Below are positions 8,651 to 16,622 of a DNA stretch of 43,637 nt, one piece after another. The notes under the pieces were generated by a model that was not told where the DNA came from, ran no database searches, and worked only from the letters and a program-made list of their open reading frames with translations. This stretch comes from Limisphaerales bacterium (lineage in GTDB: Bacteria > Verrucomicrobiota > Verrucomicrobiia > Limisphaerales > UBA1100), in contig JACNJL010000031.1 in NCBI GenBank assembly GCA_014382585.1, positions 1 to 43,637 of the forward strand. Direction: 5' to 3'. The position numbers and the translations under genes were made by a program. Within the stretch, counting starts at the first letter, position 1. Each line of letters starts with the position of its first letter.

Positions 8651-10435
8651 TCACCCCGCCACCGGCGGCAGGGCTTTCTGTTTTTGTGCGCGGATTTCTT
8701 TTTGTTCCTCCAACACGCAAAGCAATTCTGCTTCCGGCAAATTAGGTTGGGCGGTCAATCGCGTCAGCTCGGCCAAACGCCGGTCGAGATACCGCGCACG
8801 CAGGCGGCTTACCAAATCCGCCAATTGGGTTGCGGGATTTGGGATGGGATCATCTGCGGCTAAGGCGCCGGTGAGCAGGCGCGCGTTGGCTTCGTCCAGC
8901 TCAGGCACCAATGCGCCGGCGTTCATTCCCAGCGCAGGCGCACGTTCAAGGATGTGCCGCACGCCCACGTGCTCCACCCATTCGGGGTTCAACTGCGCCG
9001 CCACCCATTCGCCATATACCGCACCTTCCGCTTCGTGAAAAGCCAGGCGCAACAGCCATTCCTCCTTTCGCGAGGGAGGTTCAGTGGAAATCACCGCCGG
9101 GGAAACTTCCTCCTCCCGAGGACGATTCACGCGCTCCTTCGGCAACCGCGCAAACTCCGCGTGCACCGCCTCGGCGGACGCGCCCACGGCCAACGCGGTT
9201 TGTTGCACCACGCGATCAAGCAGCACGGCGTCGTGCGTTTTTCGCACCGCCTCGCCCATCGCTCGGATGACCGCCTGCCGGCCACGATCGCTGCCGGTGT
9301 CATTTTCGGTGACCAGATATTGCAGGTAAAAATCAAAAAATCCCGGTGCCGCTTCCATTAATGCGCGGAACGCGTCCGCGCCCTTTTCGCGGATGAAACT
9401 ATCCGGATCATGCGGCGCAGGGACAGTCATCACCCGAATCGCCAGCTCGCTATCGAGCAAGCCGTCGAGCGACCGCACGGCGGCGGTTTGGCCGGCGGTG
9501 TCGGAATCAAAACACAAAATCACTTCATTGGCATAACGCTTAAGCACGCGCGCGTGGTCCGCGGTGAGCGCGGTGCCTTGCGGCGCCACCACATTTTCAA
9601 TGCCAGCCATATGGCACGCGATGGTGTCGAGCTGGCCTTCGCAGATGAGTACGCTCTCGGCGGCAATAATCGGGCGGCGCGCTTTGTCCAAACCATAAAT
9701 CACTTTGCTTTTGTGAAAAATCGGGGTTTCGGGCGAGTTCACATATTTTGCGCCCTTCACATCCGCCTCCAATACGCGCCCGCTGAAACCAATCACACGG
9801 CTTTGTTCATCGCGAATAGGAAACATCAGCCGCGCACGGAAGCGACCGTATTGCCGGCCGTCCTTGCTCGCCACCAAACCGGCCTGCTCCATCACGCGCG
9901 GCTCGTGCTGTTGCGCTTTGGCCCAGTTCACCGTGTCCTCCCAATCGCCCGGCGCGAAGCCGAGCCGAAAGGCTTCCACCGCTTCGGCGCTCACGCCGCG
10001 CGCCTGTAAATAATCGCGTGCCGGTTGTCCGGCGGCGTCATTGAGCAACACATTGTGCCAGCGTTTGGCGAGTTGTTCGTGCACTTTTAAGAGCGCATCT
10101 TTTTCGCGCCGCTTCTCACCCGCCCGCGGGTCATCCTCCAGTTCCAGCGGAATGCCCGCCCGCTCGGCCAGCCGTTTTACTGCATCCACAAACCCAATGT
10201 GCTCATATTCCTGAATGAACTTAAACACGTCACCGCCCGCATGACAGCCGAAGCAATGATAAATTTGCCGCTGCGGATTGACGTTGAAGCTGGGACTGTT
10301 TTCTTTGTGAAAGGGGCAGAGCGCCACGTGATTGCCGCCCGCGCGCTTGAGGGGAAAATAGCCACCGATAATTTCGACGATATCGCTGGCGGCGCGCACC
10401 TGTTCGAGGGTGTTATCAGGAATCAACCGGGCCAT
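8651..10435 (-). CDS. dnaG: DNA primase DnaG
   Basis: Primase makes RNA primers for DNA replication. The N-terminal CHC2 zinc ribbon has ligands Cys40, His43, Cys61 and Cys64 (LCPFHKENSPSF, HCFGCHAGGDV). It is followed by the catalytic core with the RNA-polymerase-basic region and the TOPRIM motifs (ICEGQLDTIACHMAG, then CFDSDTAG). The remaining C-terminal part should bind the DnaB helicase. I chose ATG 10435 (594 aa) because an upstream in-frame start at 10477 would overlap the stop of the TPR gene, and family members begin shortly before an IPDNTLEQVRAASDIVEIIGGY-like helix. It lies 16 bp downstream of the TPR lipoprotein gene on the same strand, so probably shares its transcript. The usual rpoD and rpsU partners are absent. 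Confidence 0.95.
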   Translation of the reverse strand: MARLIPDNTLEQVRAASDIVEIIGGYFPLKRAGGNHVALCPFHKENSPSFNVNPQRQIYHCFGCHAGGDVFKFIQEYEHIGFVDAVKRLAERAGIPLELEDDPRAGEKRREKDALLKVHEQLAKRWHNVLLNDAAGQPARDYLQARGVSAEAVEAFRLGFAPGDWEDTVNWAKAQQHEPRVMEQAGLVASKDGRQYGRFRARLMFPIRDEQSRVIGFSGRVLEADVKGAKYVNSPETPIFHKSKVIYGLDKARRPIIAAESVLICEGQLDTIACHMAGIENVVAPQGTALTADHARVLKRYANEVILCFDSDTAGQTAAVRSLDGLLDSELAIRVMTVPAPHDPDSFIREKGADAFRALMEAAPGFFDFYLQYLVTENDTGSDRGRQAVIRAMGEAVRKTHDAVLLDRVVQQTALAVGASAEAVHAEFARLPKERVNRPREEEVSPAVISTEPPSRKEEWLLRLAFHEAEGAVYGEWVAAQLNPEWVEHVGVRHILERAPALGMNAGALVPELDEANARLLTGALAADDPIPNPATQLADLVSRLRARYLDRRLAELTRLTAQPNLPEAELLCVLEEQKEIRAQKQKALPPVAG

Positions 10436-10451
10436 AGCGCCAATCAGGGCA

Positions 10452-12125
10452 TTAGGGATTGGCTGCCAGCCACTCACGAATCACCGGCGCCTGTGCGTGG
10501 GTCGGCTTCAGCACCAGCACGCGGCGATAATGTGTCCGGGCGAGATCGGCGCGCTGAAGTGTTTGCGAATACAGATTGGCCAGCTCGAGGTGCCCTGGCG
10601 TGTACGTTGGATACATCTTGAGCAGGTTTTCATATTCGCCCGCGGAATCCAAAGGATACTTCGCCCGATCCAATGCCCGGGCAAATCCGTAGCGGGCGTT
10701 CATCGAAAGCGGGTTCAGCGAGAGCGCAATTTCATAAACCGGCAACGCGGCCTTCACATCGCCGCTGCTCATAATTGCCAATGCAAGATTTTGATGCGCC
10801 TGTTGATAGCTCGGATCCAGCTTCAACGCCTCACGATAAGCGGCCCGGGCATCCTCCAACTGGTTCTGCCGATGAGCCTGATAAGCTTGATTAAATTTTT
10901 CGCGCGCCTGTTCGCGATCCCCTCCCGAGGGCCGTTTGGGTTTTTGATAAGTATACCGATCAATACCCGGCACATTGGGCAACTTCACCTCTGCCACGGT
11001 AGGGTTCGAGGCAACAGGTGGCGTGGGCGGCTGCGGCTTGGGAGGATCCACTTTGGCCACTTGCACCGGCTTGGGTGGCTTAGGCGGTTGAGGTGGATCT
11101 GGAATTACCGGCTGAGGTTTGGGGACGGGCGGTGCCACGACGGAAACGTTGGTCGCAGTCACAGTGACCGGCGGCGGAGCCACGCGGCGGGGCGGCACAG
11201 CATTGGTCGTCACCACATGGCCGAATTTACCACCATGTGGAAATACCGCCTGCACTACGAACGTCGCGTCATTCGTGTTCACCTGCACCGGAGGTTCATA
11301 GCCCGCCACGGTGTTGGTGGGCGAATTAGCCGCCACGGCCACAGGATTCAATTCGCGATCCAAGTCCGCCACAATGCGCTGCACCGCCTGCGGGCCTTTG
11401 GGATTCATCTCCAAATATTTTCGATATGCCGCCAGCGCCTGTACGCGTGGCTGCGAAACATTGGGCAGCGCGTGCCGATGCATCACAATGGCGAGATTCA
11501 ACTGCGCGGCGGAATAGTTCGGCTGTTTTTGCAACGCGGCGCGGAAGCTGTCCAAGGCTTTCATCGGCTGCTCACGCGCGAGCTGCACCACGCCCAAACG
11601 ATTCAGTGTGCGGGCAGAATCCGGCTGGAGCGCCAAGGCGCGGCCGAGTTCCAATTCCGCTTCATCCAGCCGCCCGTCTCGCCGGCACGCCTCGGCCAGC
11701 CAATAGTGGGCAGCGGGATTGGATTCCAGTTGCGCGTAGGTGCTGAGATGCTGCCGCGCGTAGGTTGGTTGGCCGGCATCCATGTACAAACGCCCCATGT
11801 TAAAATATAAGACATGCGATCCCTCGCGCTTGCCGAGCATCCGATCCTGCCCCATGAGCTTGATGGCGTGCTGATACGCTTTGCCCGCGTCGACGTGCTT
11901 GCCGCCGCGGTGCAGCGCGAGGCCGAGATGATTCCACGTCCGCCAATCCTCCGGCAAAAGTCGCGTGGCTTTTTCAAAAGCCGCGGCCGCTTGTTGCGGC
12001 CGGTTGCCGTCGAGGTGTTCGCGGCCTTCGAGCATCGCGCGCGCGCCGGGAGGCGTACAGCCGACACCGAACCATAAGCTGGCCAGCAGCAGCATGATCC
12101 CAGCCCATTTTTGTCTCGTTCCCAT
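10452..12125 (-). CDS. TPR-repeat lipoprotein with proline-rich linker
   Basis: I chose ATG 12125 (557 aa), which gives MGTRQKW, a hydrophobic core and lipobox GVGC; the upstream start at 12197 would run into the divergent gene. The N-terminal half holds several tetratricopeptide repeats (RPQQAAAAFEKATRLLPEDW, ALQPDSARTLNRLGVVQLAREQP, and others). A long Pro/Val/Lys-rich linker follows (PPPVTVTATN through PKPQPPTPP), and then a second TPR block (LEDARAAYREALKLDPSYQQAHQN, YPTYTPGHLELANLYSQ). It should be an extracytoplasmic scaffold tethered to a membrane. The linker would let the two TPR domains move independently or span peptidoglycan. Partner unknown; dnaG follows directly. Confidence 0.8.
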   Translation of the reverse strand: MGTRQKWAGIMLLLASLWFGVGCTPPGARAMLEGREHLDGNRPQQAAAAFEKATRLLPEDWRTWNHLGLALHRGGKHVDAGKAYQHAIKLMGQDRMLGKREGSHVLYFNMGRLYMDAGQPTYARQHLSTYAQLESNPAAHYWLAEACRRDGRLDEAELELGRALALQPDSARTLNRLGVVQLAREQPMKALDSFRAALQKQPNYSAAQLNLAIVMHRHALPNVSQPRVQALAAYRKYLEMNPKGPQAVQRIVADLDRELNPVAVAANSPTNTVAGYEPPVQVNTNDATFVVQAVFPHGGKFGHVVTTNAVPPRRVAPPPVTVTATNVSVVAPPVPKPQPVIPDPPQPPKPPKPVQVAKVDPPKPQPPTPPVASNPTVAEVKLPNVPGIDRYTYQKPKRPSGGDREQAREKFNQAYQAHRQNQLEDARAAYREALKLDPSYQQAHQNLALAIMSSGDVKAALPVYEIALSLNPLSMNARYGFARALDRAKYPLDSAGEYENLLKMYPTYTPGHLELANLYSQTLQRADLARTHYRRVLVLKPTHAQAPVIREWLAANP

Positions 12126-12154
12126 AGAAATTTTCGTTAGCCTTGCGGCTGAGC

Positions 12155-13525
12155 ATGTTCGCAAATACACAGGATTTGGCAAAGGTGCGTTATTCACGGG
12201 CTGGTCGCATCTTGTTCACTTTAATGTTAGGGATCGGCATAACGCTTTCCGCGCACTCTGCAGAGACCAAAAAATCCCGTGTCATCCGCGTGCGCGACGC
12301 GGAGTCCACTCGTTTTCTCACCCCAAATCCCACCCGCGTACGGGCAATGCTGGATCGCGCCCTGCTAAAGTTAACTGCCCAACCCAACGCGCGCGCGGCT
12401 TGGCGCACGTTGGTGATCCCCGCCGATATCATCGGCCTCAAGGTGGATGCCCAACACGGACCGATGGCCGGCACGCGTCCGGCGGTGGTGGAGGCGGTGG
12501 CACGCAGCCTAATGGACGCCGACATTCCTGCGCGGCAAATTGTAATTTGGGATCGCTCGCTGGAAGAATTGAAAAAGGCCGGCTACGAGAGCCTAGCTAA
12601 ATCTCTCGGCGTGCGCTTGGCCGGCGCACGCGATGCGGGCTACGAATCGCATCCCAATTTTGATGTCACCCTCACCCACCCGTTGCAGCCGGGCGACCGG
12701 CATTTTGGCAAACCCGAAAATGCACAACAGGAACGGCTTTCGCATTTATCCAAACTACTCACGCGCGAACTCACGTGCATCATCAATCTGCATCCGCTCA
12801 TCGCCCATCCGGTCACCGGCTCGCGGGGTCATCTCGATGCGCTTGGACTTGATAGCGCGGATAACACCGCACGGTTTGGCAAGTCACCCCATCACCTTCG
12901 ATTGGCCGTGCCTAATTTTTATTTGATGGCCGCGCACTCACTCACACTGCCACCCGCGCGCATCATTGCCGAACTAAAACCGAATGGCAGTAGCCGGGCC
13001 CTGTTGCTGCAACCCACTTCCGGTAAAGAATTTTTCTATTTCCACAAAACCAGTGACGAAGCCCTTCCTTTGACACGCGCTTTGGGCGATGCCCTCAAGG
13101 CGGCCACCGCCAAAGACAACACCGAAGCGCACGCCGTGTTGGTGCTGGACGAAGCCACCGCGTGGCGCCAACACCTCCTGCCCCACGGCGGCACCGTGCT
13201 GGGCGCGCATCAGCTGCGTTCCGATCGCGCATTGCCCGCACCTCGCGTGCGGCTGTGCATCACCGACGCGCTTTTGTGCCAGTTTCATTTGGCTGACACC
13301 CGCCGCACGGACTATGCCACCACGCTGAATGAATTGTGGCTGAGCGCCGATCCCGTGGCACTGGATTTGATGGCTGCCGAACGCATTGTGAAACTGCGGC
13401 GGTTTGTGAAACTCCCCACCCGCGCCGAGGCAAATGAAATGCGCCGCGCCGCCGGACGGATGGGGATGGGCGTGACGCGGCTTGAGGATGTGGAAATTAT
13501 TGATCTCCCCGCGCGGCGGAAATGA
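12155..13525 (+). CDS. DUF362-like exported protein
   Basis: A signal peptide (RAGRILFTLMLGIGITLSAHSA) precedes a body with DUF362-type features. These are IPADIIGLKVD, a loop reading GPMAGTRPAVVEAVARSLMDADIP, IVIWDRSLEELKKAGY, and a late CITDALLCQFHLADT with LSADPVALDLMAAERIV. In DUF362 proteins this fold is often linked to iron-sulfur chemistry, but I see no ferredoxin CxxCxxC here, and the gene has no redox neighbour. Start is uncertain: ATG 12155, or the GTG at 12185 preceded by AGGA and giving a more typical signal peptide (MRYSRAGR). It is divergent from the TPR gene with a 29-bp gap and overlaps the next convergent gene by 29 bp. Confidence 0.65.
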   Translation: MFANTQDLAKVRYSRAGRILFTLMLGIGITLSAHSAETKKSRVIRVRDAESTRFLTPNPTRVRAMLDRALLKLTAQPNARAAWRTLVIPADIIGLKVDAQHGPMAGTRPAVVEAVARSLMDADIPARQIVIWDRSLEELKKAGYESLAKSLGVRLAGARDAGYESHPNFDVTLTHPLQPGDRHFGKPENAQQERLSHLSKLLTRELTCIINLHPLIAHPVTGSRGHLDALGLDSADNTARFGKSPHHLRLAVPNFYLMAAHSLTLPPARIIAELKPNGSSRALLLQPTSGKEFFYFHKTSDEALPLTRALGDALKAATAKDNTEAHAVLVLDEATAWRQHLLPHGGTVLGAHQLRSDRALPAPRVRLCITDALLCQFHLADTRRTDYATTLNELWLSADPVALDLMAAERIVKLRRFVKLPTRAEANEMRRAAGRMGMGVTRLEDVEIIDLPARRK

Positions 13526-14126
13526 AATCGCGAATGAGCGACAGCTCTTCCTCGCCTGCGATGGTGTGTTCCTTGGGAAATTCTTTGGCCTCGATTTGCA
13601 TCCCTCCGTCCTGTCTCAAAATATTCAACTGGCCCTTCACTTTTTCCGCTGGGATGAGCGGGTCAAACGTACCCAGCGTGAAAAGAATTTTCTGCTCCTT
13701 CGCCACCGGCGAAAGTTCCGTGATCGCCTGTTCCGGTTCGTGAATGTAGCCACTCACCCCCACGAAACCGGCCAGCCGATGCGGATAACGCATCGCCACT
13801 TCCATCGTCATCAAACAACCCTGGCTGAATCCGAATTGAAAAGTTTGGTCGGTGGGAAAGCCCGCTTCGCGCTGGGCATCGAGCAATTCAAACAATGCCG
13901 CCCGACTGCGCTCCACCCCCGGCCCGGGGTTTTCATAAATGTCGTACCACGAAAATCCGCCGGAATAATCATCCGGCGCATTCACCAACAAATAATTCAG
14001 CCATGGCAACCCTATCGCATCCGGCAGCCAACGATAGCCCTCCAAGCTGTCGCCCAAGCCGTGCAACACCACCATCAACGATTTGGAATCCGCCTCGGCG
14101 GCTGGAATGAGTTCGTGCGTAAGCAT
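13497..14126 (-). CDS. Serine esterase, phospholipase/carboxylesterase family
   Basis: This 209-residue cytosolic alpha/beta hydrolase (start ATG 14126, MLTHELIPA) shows VVLHGLGDS near the N-terminus and the nucleophile elbow GFSQG with Ser101. It also has Asp155 in LGTFDPLIP and His187 in FPKEHTI, completing a Ser-Asp-His triad in the usual order and spacing for the PF02230 family. Such enzymes cleave short-chain carboxyl esters or acyl thioesters. An in-frame start at 14159 is possible, but the added residues (MRGRLAGAWIG) are not typical. Its 3' end overlaps the 3' end of the DUF362-like gene by 29 bp on the opposite strand. Confidence 0.85.
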   Translation of the reverse strand: MLTHELIPAAEADSKSLMVVLHGLGDSLEGYRWLPDAIGLPWLNYLLVNAPDDYSGGFSWYDIYENPGPGVERSRAALFELLDAQREAGFPTDQTFQFGFSQGCLMTMEVAMRYPHRLAGFVGVSGYIHEPEQAITELSPVAKEQKILFTLGTFDPLIPAEKVKGQLNILRQDGGMQIEAKEFPKEHTIAGEEELSLIRDFISAARGDQ

Positions 14127-14183
14127 CCCTATCCATGCCCCAGCCAGCCGCCCACGCAAAGCTCAAAACCACCCGCTTGACAG

Positions 14184-14214
14184 ATGCATATAATCAAGGC
14201 ATCTTCATATGCAT
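14184..14214 (+). promoter_or_regulatory. Palindromic operator over the vapBC promoter/start
   Basis: ATGCATAT (14184-14191) and ATATGCAT (14207-14214) are perfect inverted copies 15 bases apart. The left copy overlaps a perfect TATAAT (14189-14194), and the right copy overlaps the vapB start codon (14213). VapB-VapC complexes typically autorepress by binding such paired half-sites, so this is the likely operator. Confidence 0.6.
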
Positions 14215-14404
14215 GAGAACGACACTCAATATTGACGATGCCCTGTTGGAGCAAGCGCGTGACTACACGGGTGTGCAGGAGAAAACCGCGCTAGTAAGGC
14301 TGGGGCTTGAGGCGCTGGTGCAGCGGGAGGCCGCCCGGCGGTTGGCGGCCTTGGGCGGTTCCATGCCCAACCTGAAGGTGTCGCCGCGCCGGCGATCCGC
14401 GTAA
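14213..14404 (+). CDS. vapB: VapB-type antitoxin
   Basis: This 63-residue protein starts MRTTLNIDDALLEQA, the ribbon-helix-helix start seen in DUF2191-type VapB antitoxins: a beta strand for operator binding followed by two helices. A basic, flexible C-terminus (LGGSMPNLKVSPRRRSA) should wrap the toxin's active site. The reading frame is open upstream, but ATG 14213 is the only start that gives the family N-terminus. The stop TAA overlaps the toxin's ATG by one base (TAATG), so the two are translationally coupled. Confidence 0.9.
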   Translation: MRTTLNIDDALLEQARDYTGVQEKTALVRLGLEALVQREAARRLAALGGSMPNLKVSPRRRSA

Positions 14405-14763
14405 TGATCCTCGCGGACACATCGGTGTGGGTGCAGCATTTGCGGGTGGGTATTCCGGCATTCGAGGTGGCATTGGAGGAAGGAGAAATCTGCTGTCACG
14501 AGATTGTGCTGGGCGAATTGGGCGCGGGCAATCTTGCGCGGCGGCGGCAGTCCTTGGAACTGCTTGTGACGTTGCCCCGTGTAAGGGCGGTTTCCTTTAA
14601 TGAATGTTGGAGGTTTCTCGAAAACCAAAAGCTATTTGGCATTGGGATTGGGTGGAACGACATCCAGTTGCTTGCCGCCGCGCGTGTAGCTCGGGAAACA
14701 TTTTGGACATTCGACAAACGACTGGATGAGGCGGCGCGCAAAATGAAGGTGTCCCGCGTTTAG
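14404..14763 (+). CDS. vapC: VapC-type PIN-domain ribonuclease toxin
   Basis: This 119-residue PIN-domain protein has all four acidic active-site residues expected for a Mg2+-dependent RNase: Asp5 in ILADTSVWV, Glu38 in VLGELGAGN, Asp86 in WNDIQLLAAA, and Asp104 in FDKRLDEAA. VapC toxins usually cut tRNA or rRNA loops when freed from VapB. It overlaps vapB by one base. The pair sits between the esterase gene and dcd with no visible mobility genes; pairs like this often move horizontally, but base composition is not strikingly different here. Confidence 0.92.
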   Translation: MILADTSVWVQHLRVGIPAFEVALEEGEICCHEIVLGELGAGNLARRRQSLELLVTLPRVRAVSFNECWRFLENQKLFGIGIGWNDIQLLAAARVARETFWTFDKRLDEAARKMKVSRV

Positions 14764-14856
14764 AGGCTTCTCATAAAACGGAGTGCGCGCCGGACTCGCA
14801 GGTTATTCATTCCAATTTCCACAATGCGGCCGGTGGAATAATTGGCGCACGCCTAA

Positions 14857-15426
14857 TTACATCCTTGGGATGGTGATGCCTTTTTGGCCTTGGTATTTGC
14901 CGCCGCGGTCGGCGTAGCTGGTTTCGCAGATCTCTTCGGCTTCGAAAAAGAGCACTTGGGCGAGGCCTTCGTTGGCGTAAATTTTTGCGGGCAGTGGGGT
15001 GGTGTTGGAAATTTCCAGAGTCACGTGGCCTTCCCATTCGGGCTCGAAGGGGGTCACGTTGACGATGATGCCGCAACGGGCGTAGGTGCTTTTGCCGAGG
15101 CACACGGTGAGCACGTGGCGCGGGATGCGAAAGTATTCCACGCTGCGCGCGAGGGCAAAGGTGTTGGGCGGCACGATGCATTCATCGGCCTTAATGTTGA
15201 CAAACGATTTATCATCAAAGCCTTTGGGATCGACGATGGTGCTGAAGACGTTGGTGAATACTTTAAATTCGTCGGACACGCGGAGGTCGTAGCCGTAGCT
15301 GGAAACACCGTAGCTGATCACGCGGCTGCCGTCTTCGGCGGCACGGACTTGATCGCCGGCAAAGGGCTCGATCATTCCTTTTTCCTGCGCCATTTGGCGG
15401 ATCCATCGGTCGGAGTGTATTCCCAT
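14857..15426 (-). CDS. dcd: dCTP deaminase
   Basis: The 189-residue protein matches dCTP deaminase, a homotrimer that converts dCTP to dUTP as the main source of dUMP for thymidylate synthesis. Diagnostic segments are [63 protein letters not shown] (with the catalytic Arg/Glu region), and [16 protein letters not shown] with a C-terminal [10 protein letters not shown]. Length is normal. It follows the nrdAB genes on the same strand but is separated by a strong terminator, so it probably has its own promoter in the 103-bp gap. It could be the bifunctional deaminase/dUTPase type; I cannot tell by eye. Confidence 0.95.
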   Translation of the reverse strand: MGIHSDRWIRQMAQEKGMIEPFAGDQVRAAEDGSRVISYGVSSYGYDLRVSDEFKVFTNVFSTIVDPKGFDDKSFVNIKADECIVPPNTFALARSVEYFRIPRHVLTVCLGKSTYARCGIIVNVTPFEPEWEGHVTLEISNTTPLPAKIYANEGLAQVLFFEAEEICETSYADRGGKYQGQKGITIPRM

Positions 15427-15445
15427 ATTCTAAACGTGCTTGAAT

Positions 15446-15478
15446 TGAAAAACGGCCCCCGTTGTTTCGGGGGCCGTT
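15446..15478 (-). terminator. Rho-independent terminator of nrdAB
   Basis: A perfect 11-bp stem (15451-15461 with 15468-15478) closes a 6-base loop. On the minus strand it is followed by TTTTTCAA. It stops the nrdAB transcript before dcd. Confidence 0.9.
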
Positions 15479-15487
15479 AAGTTAGGG

Positions 15488-15517
15488 GCGGCGGCGGTCC
15501 CGCAAGACCGCCGCCGC
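15488..15517. repeat. Perfect 12-bp GC hairpin (REP-like)
   Basis: GCGGCGGCGGTC (15488-15499) and GACCGCCGCCGC (15506-15517) are perfectly complementary around CCGCAA. The hairpin lies between the nrdB stop and the nrdAB terminator. Without a T-run it is more likely a palindromic repeat; it may protect the nrd mRNA 3' end. Confidence 0.6.
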
Positions 15518-15529
15518 GGTGTTCTCCAC

Positions 15530-16588
15530 CTACCAACTTAAAGAGGTCTTTTGATATTCGGTGACGCGGGTTTCAAAAAAGTTTTTCTCTTTCGCGAGGT
15601 CAATCGTTTCGGACATCCACGGGAAGGGATTGGCGTCGCCGTACTTGGCGGTGAGGCCGATGCGCTCGAGGCGGCGGTCGGCGATGTGCTGCACGTACTC
15701 GCGGAACATTCCGGCGTTGAGGCCAAGAATGCCGCGCGGCAGGCAGTCCTGTGCGTAGGCGATTTCCAACTCCACGGCTTCCTCGATGAGGCTGTCGATT
15801 TCCTTTTGGAATTCCGGCGTCCACGCCTCGGGGTTCTCGGCTTTGATGCCGTTGATGAGGTCGAGCCCGAAGTTCATGTGGATGGTTTCATCGCGCATGA
15901 TGTATTGGAACTGCTCGCCAATGCCGGTCATGCGGTTGCCGCGATGGAAGGACAGGATCATCACAAATCCGGAGTAGAAAAAGATGCCTTCCATGATGAC
16001 GTAAAACCCGATGAGGTTCCTGAGGAACGTTTGGATGCCTTCGGTGGTGTCAGTGTTGAAACCGTCCTCCATAATTTCGCGGGTGAGGCGCATCTCAAAG
16101 TTGTCCTTGTCGCTGATGGACGCCACTTCGTGATACATGTTGAACACCTCGCGCTCGTCGAGATTCAGCGATTCGCAAATGTAATGAAACGTGTGCGTGT
16201 GGATCGCTTCCTCAAAAGCCTGTCGCAGCAGATACTGGCGGCACTCGGGATTGGTGACGTGCTTGAAAATCGCGAGCACAATGTTGTTGCCCACGAGGCT
16301 CTCGGCCGTGCTGAAGAAACCAAGGTTGCGCATAATCACGCGGCGCTCGTCGGCGCTGAGCTTGTTGGATTTCCACAGCTCAATGTCCTTTTGCATCGGC
16401 ACTTCGTCGGGCATCCAATGGTTTTTGCAGCCATTGAGGTAATGTTCCCAAGCCCATTCGTATTTGATGGGCATCAGCTGGTTCACGTCCACGGCCTGGC
16501 AGTTGATGAGCCGTTTGTCCTTGGCGTTGATGCGTTTGGTGAGGTCGTGTGCCTCGGCGGGTTGGTCACTTACATTACAACAAGACAT
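15530..16588 (-). CDS. nrdB: Ribonucleotide reductase small subunit, class Ic type (R2c)
   Basis: This R2 subunit generates the oxidant used by NrdA to make deoxynucleotides. All metal ligands are visible: Glu96 (STAESL), Glu127 and His130 (EEAIH), Glu200 (VIMEG), Glu234 and His237 (RDETIH). The residue that carries the tyrosyl radical in class Ia R2 is Phe134 here (EAIHTHTF). The first ligand is Glu rather than the Asp of E. coli. Both are hallmarks of the Chlamydia trachomatis class Ic enzyme, which uses a Mn(IV)/Fe(III) cofactor instead of a radical. Trp58, Tyr229 and the C-terminal Tyr345 of the radical-transfer path are present. Start ATG 16588 is preceded by AAGGA; nrdA ends 34 bp upstream. 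Confidence 0.95.
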   Translation of the reverse strand: MSCCNVSDQPAEAHDLTKRINAKDKRLINCQAVDVNQLMPIKYEWAWEHYLNGCKNHWMPDEVPMQKDIELWKSNKLSADERRVIMRNLGFFSTAESLVGNNIVLAIFKHVTNPECRQYLLRQAFEEAIHTHTFHYICESLNLDEREVFNMYHEVASISDKDNFEMRLTREIMEDGFNTDTTEGIQTFLRNLIGFYVIMEGIFFYSGFVMILSFHRGNRMTGIGEQFQYIMRDETIHMNFGLDLINGIKAENPEAWTPEFQKEIDSLIEEAVELEIAYAQDCLPRGILGLNAGMFREYVQHIADRRLERIGLTAKYGDANPFPWMSETIDLAKEKNFFETRVTEYQKTSLSW

Positions 16589-16622
16589 AGATTTCCTTTG
16601 GTTGAGTTTTGGTTTTTGTAAA

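Noticed and set aside
10920-11340. Tandem DNA repeat in the TPR gene
   Set aside because: It is a Pro/Lys/Val-rich coding linker with varied codons, not a tandem repeat.
14177-14194. TTGACA (14177-14182) and TATAAT (14189-14194) as a -35/-10 pair for vapBC
   Set aside because: Only 6 bp separate them; a sigma70 promoter needs about 16-18. TATAAT alone is kept as the possible -10.
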